Assembly: GCA_036514635.1 (NCBI GenBank)
Contig: DATBWU010000352.1
Location: forward strand, 1-30,279
DNA from: DASSFZ01 sp036514635
Lineage (GTDB): Bacteria > Chloroflexota > Anaerolineae > Fen-1058
Direction: 5' to 3'
DNA: 30,279 nucleotides
Shown: positions 1 to 8,700 of the stretch, piece after piece
Numbering within the stretch: position 1 is the first letter of the stretch
Layout: each line of letters opens with the position of its first letter
Program-made: the position numbers and the translations under genes
The notes under the pieces: generated by a model
The model's database searches: none
Seen by the model: the letters and a program-made list of their open reading frames with translations, nothing else
Told to the model about the DNA's origin: nothing

Positions 1-2575
1 GATCGGGGTGCAGCGGGTTCAGCGCACGCGCGCGGACGAACGCGGCCTGCGCGGCGAACAGCAGATCGGAGCGATTCAAGCCGGCGAGCCGTGTCGCACC
101 CAACGCCAACACATCTTCAAAGCGCGTCCGGTCGTCGAACACAGAACCGGCATCTGCGCTGGCTGATGTGGCCTTGTATACCAGCGCATGCGCCCACGCG
201 GGATAGTAGGCATCCTGTTGCGGCTGCATCACGACGGCTTGCCGATAGGCAGCGAGGGCTGCATCAGGCTGGGCGTCGGAATCGACGCCTAACTTGTAAG
301 CGATGTCGGCGTGAATCGGCACGAGCGCCGCCGCGCTCAAAGCCACGCCGATCGCCAGCCCGAGCAGCATCGCCAGCCCCACGCGAACCGGGCTTCTCGT
401 CCACGCGAACGCACGCACCACCGGATCGATCAGCCGCGCCAGCGCGAACAGCAGCATCAGGACAAGCCGGCTGAGTACGAAGTAGCCGAATAGGCCGGCA
501 AGCCCGGCATGCAGAGCCAGCACATCCTCCGGCTGCACCTCCGGCGGGGCGCGGAGCGAGCCAATCTGGGCGGCCAGTCCCCAGCCGAACACCAGCGCCA
601 ATCCCAGCGAGAGAGAAGCCAGCCACGCCGCACTGCGCGCAGGTGACTTCAACGCGCCCGACCGGGCCATGTCTGGCACGATCAGCACGATCGAGAAGAG
701 CCAGGTGAAGAGTAAAAGGCCGAGTGCCGCGAGCGAGTCCGCGTTCCGCACCGGATCGAACGTCAGCGCGCGCCACAGAATCGCGATGGGGTCCGCCAGG
801 CCATAGTTGCGCGTGACGAACTCGAAAAGCAGTGTGGTGAGAATCGCGGTGGTGACAAGCGCATACTGCGCGATGCTCGGCATCGCTGCACGCTCAGGCT
901 CATCGGCCTTCGCCTGCCCGGTTCCCATCACGACGAACAGGCCGAGATACACCCAGAACATCACGCGCGTCGCGGCGATCGCCTGGCCGAACTGAATCTC
1001 GATCGTGTGCGCGGCAATGCCAGACAGCAGCGCGATGATCAGCAGTGAAGCATTGGGACGAAGGACGAACGACAATAGACCAATGCTTTCGCCATTTGTC
1101 ACCTGTCCTTTTGGCGCAGCGGAGATTGTTCCCGGACAACTCCTGAGAGTGACAGCGACCACATACGCGACAACGCCCGTGAGGTTGCCTGCCGGAAGTG
1201 CCACGCCGAGATACTTAACCTGACCCAGCACGATCGTGATCAGGCCGCCGAGCAGCCCGGCGCCGATCCACAACCCGATGAACACGTTGCGCTGCCGTCG
1301 ATCCGACAGCAGTCCCAGCCAGCGCAGGCCGTACAGGAAGACGCCTCCCAATAGCATCTGGTAAGCCGCGATGCCCAACAGCCCCGTCGTCACCAACGTG
1401 TCCCACGTCTCGTTGTGGCTGCGCACGGTGAGCGTATCGGGCGAATTGATGGCGATCAGTTTCGGCGGCTCCACCTGTCGAAACACAAGATAGAGCGTGT
1501 CCGGCCCATAACCCAGCAACGGGCGCAGCGCCGATAGTGGATCGGCAGCGCCGTCGGGCCGCTGAATCGTAACGCCGCCCAGCATCAGGCGCGCGTCGCC
1601 TTCCCAGATCAGTGTGCGCACCTGGCCCGTGCCGCTCTCGCCTTCGAAGATTCGCCCCAGCGCGCCGAGGTACGGATTCGATCGCAGCGCGGCCAGCGGC
1701 GAATCCGGCAGGTTCAACACAACCACGAAGGCCAGGCCCGCCAGGCTCAGCGCGACGAGGCCCAACAGCAGTCGCTTGCGTCGTTGAGTCGCCGCCCCAA
1801 TCAGGGCGAAAACAAACAATCCAACTAACCAACCAATCCACGGCCCGCGACTCACCGAGAGCAGAATCGCCGTGGCCTGCAATCCGGCGACGAGTGCAAA
1901 ACTTGCCGCGCGCACGGCGAGAGCCTTCGAGGGTTTCGCGTTCGACTTTGAACGCAGCGCCGCAAGGCTGTCGAGCGCAAGCCCCGCAGTGAGGAAGAAA
2001 GCCATGATCAGATACGCCGCCAGAAAAATCGGGTTGCCCAGCGTCGCCCCTGCGCGCACAGACATATCCCCGCTCCACGCCAGCGGGTCCAACTCGAAGT
2101 GCTGCATGATGGCGTACACGGCCACGGGTAGGCTCGTCAGCACGATCGTGACAAGCAACCGATCGGCTTGCCGGCGCGTGCGCAGGCCGTTGATCAGCAT
2201 GAGGAACACGACCACGTAGGCCAGCATCGTCTGCGTCCCTTCCGGGCGCACATACTGGCCGGTGAGCGATATGCGTGGCGCGATGGAGCTCAACGTGGAC
2301 AGGAGATAGACGGCGGCAATCGCCAGCGCCGGAATGACTAACGGCATCCGCAAGGATGCGCGGCTCGGCTTCGAGGCGGAAGCAGACGGGTCGATTCGCT
2401 TCACCAGCCAGGCCGCGAGCATGACGATCACGATGACGTGCAGCACGGCCAGCTTGTCGGCTTCGACGTGGCGATTCGAATACACGTCGAAGAACAACGG
2501 CGCGAGGACGGCGGCCATCAGCCAGCCCGCCTCGATCAGCCCAGTGCAGATTGTGCTCACTTTGCTCGATGACAT
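1..2575 (-). CDS. O-antigen ligase (WaaL/Wzy-like) family membrane protein with C-terminal TPR region, partial
   Basis: The frame is open from an ATG at 2573-2575 to the left edge (858 codons seen, no stop), so the C-terminus lies outside the window. Many hydrophobic segments alternate with short loops over residues 1-760. Family-like motifs are SRGPW (242-246), GYGPDTL (355-361) and SHNETWD followed by TTGLLG (386-401), which match the conserved pattern of the O-antigen ligase/polymerase domain. Near residue 765 the membrane part gives way to a soluble stretch with a TPR-like unit (DAALAAYRQAVVMQP). Known members join or polymerise glycans on the outer face of the membrane; here the glycan is unknown. 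Two short inserts with repeat-like DNA are reported separately (1811-1840 and 1049-1087). No strong Shine-Dalgarno is visible. The archaellin gene upstream ends in a terminator, so this gene probably has its own promoter. Confidence 0.8.
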   Translation of the reverse strand, partial: MSSSKVSTICTGLIEAGWLMAAVLAPLFFDVYSNRHVEADKLAVLHVIVIVMLAAWLVKRIDPSASASKPSRASLRMPLVIPALAIAAVYLLSTLSSIAPRISLTGQYVRPEGTQTMLAYVVVFLMLINGLRTRRQADRLLVTIVLTSLPVAVYAIMQHFELDPLAWSGDMSVRAGATLGNPIFLAAYLIMAFFLTAGLALDSLAALRSKSNAKPSKALAVRAASFALVAGLQATAILLSVSRGPWIGWLVGLFVFALIGAATQRRKRLLLGLVALSLAGLAFVVVLNLPDSPLAALRSNPYLGALGRIFEGESGTGQVRTLIWEGDARLMLGGVTIQRPDGAADPLSALRPLLGYGPDTLYLVFRQVEPPKLIAINSPDTLTVRSHNETWDTLVTTGLLGIAAYQMLLGGVFLYGLRWLGLLSDRRQRNVFIGLWIGAGLLGGLITIVLGQVKYLGVALPAGNLTGVVAYVVAVTLRSCPGTISAAPKGQVTNGESIGLLSFVLRPNASLLIIALLSGIAAHTIEIQFGQAIAATRVMFWVYLGLFVVMGTGQAKADEPERAAMPSIAQYALVTTAILTTLLFEFVTRNYGLADPIAILWRALTFDPVRNADSLAALGLLLFTWLFSIVLIVPDMARSGALKSPARSAAWLASLSLGLALVFGWGLAAQIGSLRAPPEVQPEDVLALHAGLAGLFGYFVLSRLVLMLLFALARLIDPVVRAFAWTRSPVRVGLAMLLGLAIGVALSAAALVPIHADIAYKLGVDSDAQPDAALAAYRQAVVMQPQQDAYYPAWAHALVYKATSASADAGSVFDDRTRFEDVLALGATRLAGLNRSDLLFAAQAAFVRARALNPLHPD
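1047..1087. repeat. Inverted repeat inside the O-antigen ligase gene
   Basis: The 8-base arms AGCATTGG (1049-1056) and CCAATGCT (1080-1087) are perfect complements and flank a loop holding two GGACGAA-type units. The stretch is read in frame as about 13 residues in a hydrophilic loop between membrane segments. Its design resembles the intergenic hairpins further right. Confidence 0.5.
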
Positions 2576-2649
2576 CGTTGGTAGTGTAGTGGAAACTCGT
2601 CGGCAGAGTATTTCACGAGGATTACGTTTGCATGGCAGCCGGGCGGGTC

Positions 2650-2694
2650 GAGATAAAAGCCGGGCGGCTCACCAAATGACCGGTGAACCGCCCG
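2650..2694 (-). terminator. Rho-independent terminator of the archaellin-like gene
   Basis: A 13-bp stem with one G-U pair (2661-2673 with 2682-2694) is followed on the minus strand by GCTTTTATC. It begins 27 bases after the stop codon of the filament gene, so it should separate that gene from the ligase gene downstream. Confidence 0.75.
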
Positions 2695-2720
2695 AGTTAT
2701 TGGTTGTGTTGCACCGAGGC

Positions 2721-3290
2721 TTAATGCAGGTCAGTCACCTGGTCGATCTGCGCCGGGGCGGTGCGCTCGATGAGCATGATGCCACCCTGCGGGGGTTTGA
2801 GTTCCAGCGCGAAGGTCTGGTTGGCCGTGATAGCCGTGGTCAGGTTCACCGTGATCTTCGCCAGTTGGCCGGAGGCCAGAATCTGGAGCGCAGCAGGCGT
2901 CGCGGCGGTTGTCGTCGCAACCCATTCGCCGTCACTCGCCGTTGCGGAGGAGTCGTACGTCAGGTCGACGTTGTTCGTCGAGTCGCGATACATCATCTTG
3001 ACCTTGCTCAGGTCAACCGACGAGCCGCCGGCGACCGTCGCCACGTTGAAGACCACTGCGTCACCCGTATCTTCCAGGACGACGCTGCCCTTCAGTTCCA
3101 TCGAGCCACGGACTTCCTGCAGGCCCGAGTACGCGGCTTCTTTGCTGCGCTCGGTCAGGAACGTGCCGGTGGACAGCACGGTGAAAGCAAAGATCGCCGC
3201 AACGACTACGAAGGCGATCAGGATGATGGCGGTTTCCAGAGCGGTGATCCCGCTTTCATCCTTCATCAGGCGGTTAAACTTGGTGTTCAT
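2721..3290 (-). CDS. Archaellin-like (archaeal flagellin family) filament protein
   Basis: The protein has 189 residues. The N-terminus is a short charged leader (MNTKFNRLMKDESG) followed directly by ITALETAIILIAFVVVAAIF, which fits a class III signal peptide: cleavage after Gly14, Glu at mature position 5, then the long hydrophobic helix that forms the filament core. The C-terminus has PPQGGIMLIERTAP and ends in DQVTDLH, which matches the closing motif of archaellins rather than ordinary bacterial type IV pilins. The middle is a small Thr/Ser/Val-rich beta domain. The start is set by AAGGAGAT seven bases before the ATG. The gene stands alone, with a 347-base upstream region and a strong terminator, as expected for an abundant filament subunit. 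No archaellum motor or prepilin-peptidase gene is in the window. A type IV pilin-like adhesin is the main alternative. Confidence 0.8.
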   Translation of the reverse strand: MNTKFNRLMKDESGITALETAIILIAFVVVAAIFAFTVLSTGTFLTERSKEAAYSGLQEVRGSMELKGSVVLEDTGDAVVFNVATVAGGSSVDLSKVKMMYRDSTNNVDLTYDSSATASDGEWVATTTAATPAALQILASGQLAKITVNLTTAITANQTFALELKPPQGGIMLIERTAPAQIDQVTDLH

Positions 3291-3637
3291 GTAAGTATCT
3301 CCTTATCGGTTTGAATTTGAGAATGGCATCGTTGACGGATTGGGGAATCTGGCTGCTTGACGATTGACGGTGTGTCTTTCTCCTTCGAGCCGCTTGCGCC
3401 TGCGCGCCGCGTCGCTTCGTCCGGTTCAAAATTCTGGGGCGAGGATACTGCAAAGATCGAGCGCGTGCGCTTTCAAGTTCATCGCAGAAAAATTCGAGAG
3501 TTAGAGCAAAGACTTCCGAAGTCTAGAAGACTTCGGAAGTCTGAAACGATGCGACGCTCGCCCATCGCGTTCGCGCGAGGGGCGCGGGAACACGCCGGTA
3601 ACCCCGATGATGTTGTGGTGAGTCCCGGTGAGTTACT
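3291..3637. other. Long intergenic region upstream of the archaellin-like gene
   Basis: These 347 bases separate the coiled-coil membrane protein gene from the archaellin-like gene. They hold the archaellin Shine-Dalgarno (just right of 3290), a double palindrome at 3510-3542, and stretches richer in A and T than the genes around them. No coding frame looks real. I expect the archaellin promoter here but cannot point to convincing -35 and -10 boxes. Confidence 0.55.
3510..3542. repeat. Perfect 15-bp inverted repeat made of two near-palindromes
   Basis: Arms AGACTTCCGAAGTCT (3510-3524) and AGACTTCGGAAGTCT (3528-3542) are exact reverse complements with a 3-base spacer, and each arm is itself palindromic around its centre. 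It lies 95 bases after the stop of the membrane protein gene. On the minus strand it is followed by only a short T run, so it could be a weak terminator, a dispersed repeat, or a binding site for a dimeric regulator. Confidence 0.7.
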
Positions 3638-4195
3638 TCACCTGCGCGGATGCGGTTCGCGGCGCGACACGCCGAGAGCGTGTCCGATCGCCAGCACCGA
3701 CACGCCGACCAGCATCACCAGCGAGATCGCCAGCCACGCTTCCGGGAACACGGCATTGATGAGCGCCACAATCAACACGGCGAAGGTGACGAACACCCAC
3801 ACGCTGGGGCGCACGCGCAGCAACGCAGCGGCATTCCGCCAGATCACGCCCTGCCACTGGCGGTCTTCCTGCTCCAACAAGAGCGCCAGGGGATACAACT
3901 GAAGCAACAGCCAGATGAACGCAATGGCGATCCAGAAGGCCCGCAACCAGGTCACCGATGTCTCGCCCTCGCCAAGCGGCAACCGGCCCGGGATGAACAC
4001 GTAAATGTTCGCAAACAAGCTCACGGCCAGCAGCACATTGAGCAGCGCCAGCGCCCACGCTTTCTTCTGCCAATTGGCGGGCGCAGCCGGCTTGTCGGGC
4101 AGGCATTCGCGAATGTCGGCCAGCGTCCGCTGAATCTCGTTCTTCAGTGTCTTCACTTCACGCTCGAGTTCTTCGACTCGCTGTTCGAGTTCCAT
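3638..4195 (-). CDS. Small coiled-coil membrane protein, unknown function
   Basis: The protein has 185 residues and I do not recognise its family. Residues 1-32 form a charged heptad-like coiled coil (MELEQRVEELEREVKTLKNE). Four hydrophobic segments follow at about 46-68, 85-107, 131-149 and 153-173, and the C-terminus is basic. The start is supported by a GAGA-type ribosome site six bases upstream. It begins 24 bases after the stop of the receiver/winged-helix regulator, so the two are probably co-transcribed. The N-terminal coil suggests oligomerisation or contact with a cytoplasmic partner, but that is inference. Confidence 0.7.
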   Translation of the reverse strand: MELEQRVEELEREVKTLKNEIQRTLADIRECLPDKPAAPANWQKKAWALALLNVLLAVSLFANIYVFIPGRLPLGEGETSVTWLRAFWIAIAFIWLLLQLYPLALLLEQEDRQWQGVIWRNAAALLRVRPSVWVFVTFAVLIVALINAVFPEAWLAISLVMLVGVSVLAIGHALGVSRREPHPRR

Positions 4196-4219
4196 AGTTA
4201 TCTCTTTCGTCCCGCAACA

Positions 4220-5068
4220 TCAGGACGGAGAAAAGTAGTAGCCGCGCCCGCGCACCGTGCAGATCAGGTTCGGGCCGTCCGGTACGGGTTGAATCTTCTG
4301 GCGCAGGCGGAAGACGCACGAGCGGATCACGTTCTCTACCGTCCAGCGATCCATGCCTTCGTAGCCCAGCGCAGCGCTCGCCAATTGGTTGCACGACATC
4401 ACTTGATTGGGATGCTCCATCAGCGCGACCAGGACTGAGACTTCGCCCTCGGTCAATTCAACGGTGAGCGGCGGATCGCTTTCGACCGTCGCCACTCGTC
4501 GCTCGCGATCCAGGCTGAGCATTCCCACGCGAACTGCGCTGTCCGGCGCGCGCGGCGCGGGTGATTCGGTTGCCAGCGCCACGGCCGCCGGGGCAGGGCC
4601 ACCGGTCTGGTGCAGAGCGTCCATCGCCAGGGTGACCATGTTGAGCACCTGCTGGCGGCGGAGTTCACTCGCCCGATCCTGGAGCGTGCGGTTGATCGTA
4701 AGCGTCAGGTCTTCGACGCTGCACGGCTTCAGCAGATAGTCGCTCACGCCCGCCTTCACCGCCGCGATCGCGCTGTCCACTGCCGCATGTGCCGTCAACA
4801 CGATAATCGACAGATCCGGCGCGAGGTGCCGGGCGTGGCGCATCACGTCCACACCACTCGTGCCGGGCAACACCATGTCCAGCAGCATCAAGTCGTACGC
4901 CGTGCTCTCCAACCGGGCCAGGGCTTCCGCCCCATCCGCAGCTTCATCTACCGAATAGCCTTTGCGCCGGAGAATCTCAGCCGTCGAGGTCCGCAGGATC
5001 GTCTCATCATCTACGACCAACAGTCGTGCCGGGGAGAGATCGCCCACGGCTGTTCGAAGATCGACCAT
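4220..5068 (-). CDS. Response regulator, receiver domain plus winged-helix DNA-binding domain (OmpR-like)
   Basis: The protein has 282 residues. The receiver domain spans about 14-130: acidic pair D20/D21, phospho-acceptor D64 in LLLDMVLPG, T92 and K114 in YLLKP. A linker rich in Ala and Pro (145-180) leads to a winged-helix domain at about 185-282, with LTEGEVSVLVALMEHPNQVM and the closing CTVRGRGYYF typical of the transcriptional regulatory C domain. It should bind DNA when phosphorylated. The only Shine-Dalgarno candidate (GAGG) is 13 bases from the ATG, which is long. It follows a terminated receiver gene and precedes the coiled-coil membrane protein. Its cognate kinase may be the large hybrid kinase upstream, but nothing in the sequence proves the pairing. 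Confidence 0.9.
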   Translation of the reverse strand: MVDLRTAVGDLSPARLLVVDDETILRTSTAEILRRKGYSVDEAADGAEALARLESTAYDLMLLDMVLPGTSGVDVMRHARHLAPDLSIIVLTAHAAVDSAIAAVKAGVSDYLLKPCSVEDLTLTINRTLQDRASELRRQQVLNMVTLAMDALHQTGGPAPAAVALATESPAPRAPDSAVRVGMLSLDRERRVATVESDPPLTVELTEGEVSVLVALMEHPNQVMSCNQLASAALGYEGMDRWTVENVIRSCVFRLRQKIQPVPDGPNLICTVRGRGYYFSPS

Positions 5069-5220
5069 TCGCCAATCGTTTCCTCAGGCCAGATTCCGCT
5101 GATGCCCTGTTCATTATTCATGGTTCAAACGCCGGCAGTGTTTGGGGTTCATAGATATTGGGTTGGCGGCAAGTTTGTCGGGCGGCAAGGGAACATAGGC
5201 ATTAGGAGCGGCCATCCAAA

Positions 5221-5253
5221 GAAAACCGGGCCTTGTACAGAGGCCCGGTTTTC
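5221..5253 (-). terminator. Rho-independent terminator after the single-domain receiver gene
   Basis: A perfect 12-bp stem (5221-5232 with 5242-5253) has a 9-base loop and ends in TTTTC followed by TTTGG on the minus strand. It lies 21 bases beyond the stop codon at 5274. The symmetric A and T ends mean it could work in both directions. Confidence 0.8.
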
Positions 5254-5273
5254 CAACAACGAGAAAAGCACTC

Positions 5274-5702
5274 TCAAACGGTAGAAAGCCACAACAAGTT
5301 GCGCACGCGATCGAGCAGATCGGCGGCCTTGACCGGCTTGCTGATGAAGTCCATCGCGCCGACTTCGAAACCGGCCAGACGCTCTCGAACGCCCGTGTTC
5401 ACGTCGGTTTCACCGATCGAGGTATCATCGACCTGCCCCTTGACGGTGAGCAGGATCACGGGAATCGATGCGGTGTCCGGATCATTTTGCAACTCACGAC
5501 ACACCTGGTAGCCGTCCATGTTCGGCATGACGATGTCCAGAATAACCAGGTCGGGCTTCTCCTGCCGCACCACGCGCAGGCCCTCCTGACCATCGAAGGC
5601 CGTCAAGACATCGTAGCCCGCTCGTAGCAGCACACCTTCGAGAAGCCGAACCAGGGACCGATTGTCGTCCACAACTAGGATGCGCTTTACCTCTTCACTC
5701 AT
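5274..5702 (-). CDS. Single-domain response regulator (receiver only)
   Basis: The protein has 142 residues and is a lone receiver: RILVVDDN (7-14), phospho-acceptor D56 in LVILDIVMPNMDGY, LLT at the end of strand four, and SKP near the C-terminus. The start at 5702 is chosen because GGAG lies six bases upstream; an in-frame ATG at 5750 would add 16 unconserved residues. Between strand four and helix four there are about 16 extra residues (near VDDTSIGETDVNTGV) compared with usual receivers. The gene follows the hybrid kinase by 57 bases and ends in a strong terminator, so the pair looks like one transcription unit. With no output domain it probably acts through protein contacts or as a phosphate relay. 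Confidence 0.9.
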   Translation of the reverse strand: MSEEVKRILVVDDNRSLVRLLEGVLLRAGYDVLTAFDGQEGLRVVRQEKPDLVILDIVMPNMDGYQVCRELQNDPDTASIPVILLTVKGQVDDTSIGETDVNTGVRERLAGFEVGAMDFISKPVKAADLLDRVRNLLWLSTV

Positions 5703-5759
5703 TGCGAACTCCAGTGTGTGATCGATCCACGAATCTGCACGAATGAACACGAGTTGCCT

Positions 5760-8700
5760 TTACGCCAGCTGCGCGAAGTACGCCGAGAATCGATCGACTT
5801 CCGCGCTCAGTTCATCCACGGCGCGCGGTGCATCGTCGAGACGGCCATCGCGCCCCATCCTCTCGATGCACAGCGCCACGTCACGCGCCAGCTTGCCGCC
5901 AAAAGTGTCCAGCGCGCCCTTCAGGCCGTGTGCCGCCTTCTTCACCGCCAGCGCGTCGCGCTGCGCGATAGCTTCCCGCAGCATGTCCATTTGCCGGGGA
6001 TAATCCTGAGACAGGAACACGCGCACCGATTCCCGAAGCAGAGCCGTGTCCCCTCCCACGACCTCGAGCGCTGCGCCCAAATCGACCGGCTCGGTCGCAT
6101 GGTCACCGTTCCGAGACGGGAGGAAGCGCATCAATTCGCTGCTCAACTTGTGAGGGCTGATCGGTTTCGACACGTAGGCATCCGCACCGGCGGCCAGGCA
6201 CAGGTCTTGATCCTCTTTCATCGCATACGCGGTGACGGCCAGGATCGGGACATGCTTCGACGTGCCGGACTCCTTCTGGCGAACCGCTCGGATCGCGGCC
6301 AGCCCATCCATCACCGGCATCTCCACGTCCATCAGGATCAGATCGACGTGCTCGTCTTCCAGCAGACGCAGCACCTCCAGGCCATCGTTAGCAACCAGGA
6401 TCGTGTAGCCTATCCGCTCCAACGTCTTCTTGCCGATCAGCTGCGCGGCGGCGTTGTCCTCTGCCAGCAAGATGCGCCAGCCCGTTCCCTCCACCGCCGT
6501 CTCGGCGGGCTTCGGCGGCGATGGAGCCTGCATCGGGGGCACGCCGCTCAGCGCCGCGCCGACAGCGTTCTGCAAGTCCAACTGCTTGATCGGTTTCACC
6601 AGATAAACCGGCAACCCCATTTCGTGACAGCGAGCCATATCGGCGCGCAGATTGTCGGCAGGCAGCATCAGTGCGATACGGTGAGGCGGCACGCCTCGCC
6701 GCAGCAGCGCCTCAGCCAGCGCGAAGCCGTCCATGCCCGGCATTCGGCGATCGACCAGGATCAACGCAAGCGCTGAGTGGTCGGCCTGCGCGCGCTCCAC
6801 CGCATTCAGCGCGTCCGTGCCGTCCGCCGCTTCCACCACGGCCAGACTCCATGCGCTCAAAGTCTGCGCCAGCGCGTGCCGTTGTGCGGCATTGTCGTCG
6901 ACGACGAGCACCGCCTGGCCGGCGAGGTCAGCCGTGAACGCGGGCTGGCTCTCGCCGGGCGGCTGCAGCTTGAGTGGGATGACGAAGTGAAACGCGGTGC
7001 CCACCCCGACCCGACTCTCGGCCCAGATGCGCCCATTCATCAAATCGACGAGCTGCTTGGAGATGCTGAGGCCCAGGCCGGTGCCGCCATATCTGCGCGT
7101 GGTGGACCCATCCGCCTGGCGGAACGCTTCAAAGACAATCGCCTGCTTGTCCTCTGGGATGCCGATGCCGGTGTCGCACACAGAACAACGAAGGATGAAG
7201 GAGGAGGGATGAGGGATGAAGGGTTCGTTCATCCTTCCGCCCTCATCCTTCATCCCTTGCACTTCCACCACCACCTCGCCCTGCTCCGTAAACTTGACGG
7301 CATTGCTGAGCAGGTTCACCACCACCTGTTGCAGGCGAGCCGGATCGCCGATGCAGGCCGTTGGCACGTCCGGCGGAAGATCGTACACGACTTCCAGCCC
7401 TTTGCGATGAGCACGCAGCGCGACTGTGTCGATGGCTTTTTCGAGCACGGCCCGCAAATCGAACTCGATCTCTTCCAGCTCGATACGCCGCGCTTCGATC
7501 TTGGAGAAGTCCAGGATGTCGTTGACGATGTCGAGCAGCGATTCCGCTGCCGAGGCGGCCAGGTTCAGCGCCTCGCGCTGATCGTGCGCCAGCTCCGTCT
7601 CCAGGGTCAGCGAGGTCATGCCGATGATGGCATGGATTGGCGTGCGGATTTCATGGCTGACGCGCGCCAGGAACTCGCTTTTGGCCTGGCTGGCATCTTC
7701 CGCAGCCTCCTTCGCCGCACGCAGTGCTTCTTCGATCCGCCTGCGCTCGACGATCTCCTGCTGGGCGCGTTGATGCAGCATGGCGTTCACGATGGGCGTG
7801 GCGGCCGCGGCCGCCAGCGGCTCCAGCAGGCGTAAATCGTTTGGCTGAAATCGATCGGGGACTTTGTGCGCCACTTGCAGCACGCCGATGACGCCCTGCT
7901 GAACCCACAAAGGCACAGCCAGGACAGATCGCATTTCCGGGCCAATCTGCACTGTGCCACATTCGGCGCAGCGCGGATCGACCCGCGCATCGGGCACGAT
8001 CAGGCTCTTGCCGTGATGGGCGATCCAGCCGACCAGCCCCTGCCCAAGCGCCAGATGTCTATCCTGCAAGCACGCGCAATTCGCCCCCAGGCTCTGCCGA
8101 CACACCAGGTCGCCGCTATCCGCGTCGCGCAGCCACAGCGAGCAGCCATCGGCATCCAGCAGGCGATGCACGACTTCCAGAATGAGGACGAGGATCCGGT
8201 CAAGGTCAAGCGTCGAATTGACCGTCTGGATGGCGCTGTTCAGCAAGGCCAGCTCGCGGTTGCGCTGTTGCAGCGCCGCTTCGGCCTGCCGGCGTTCCTC
8301 GAGTTCGTGCTGTGCGGCTTGATACAGTTGCGCATTCTCGATCGCCACCGCCGCTTGTGCGGCCAGAATGGACAGCAGGGGCACTTCCTCGGGGCGGAAT
8401 GCATCCACCTCGGTGCTTTCGATATTCAGCACGCCGGCGACGCGGTTTTTCACCTTGAGCGGCACCGCCAGTTCCGAGCGGTGCACGGTTCCCATCGGCA
8501 GGTAACGCGGATCGAGACGTGTATCCGGCACGTACAGCGGTTTGCCTTCGCGCGCCACCGTGGCGATGATGCCCGTCTCGCTGTCGAGCAACAGGCGGGG
8601 CGCATCCCGATGATCGGAGCCTTGAGCCGCCGCGCAATACAACTCGCGCTGTTCCGGGCTGATCAGCCACAGGTCACACGCGTCGAACGCCAACGCGCGC

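Noticed and set aside
1215..2078. A 287-codon minus-strand frame within the ligase region
   Set aside because: It is in another frame from the ligase, which has membrane segments and family motifs throughout; this frame has Arg/Gly-rich shadow composition.
2334..3314. A 326-codon plus-strand open frame across the archaellin-like gene
   Set aside because: It crosses a terminator and two minus-strand genes, and has no domain. The opposite strand carries a clear filament protein with ribosome site.
3291..3330. CCGATAA near the archaellin start as a flagellar-type (sigma-28-like) promoter box
   Set aside because: It overlaps the ribosome site and would leave almost no leader; the matching upstream box is weak.
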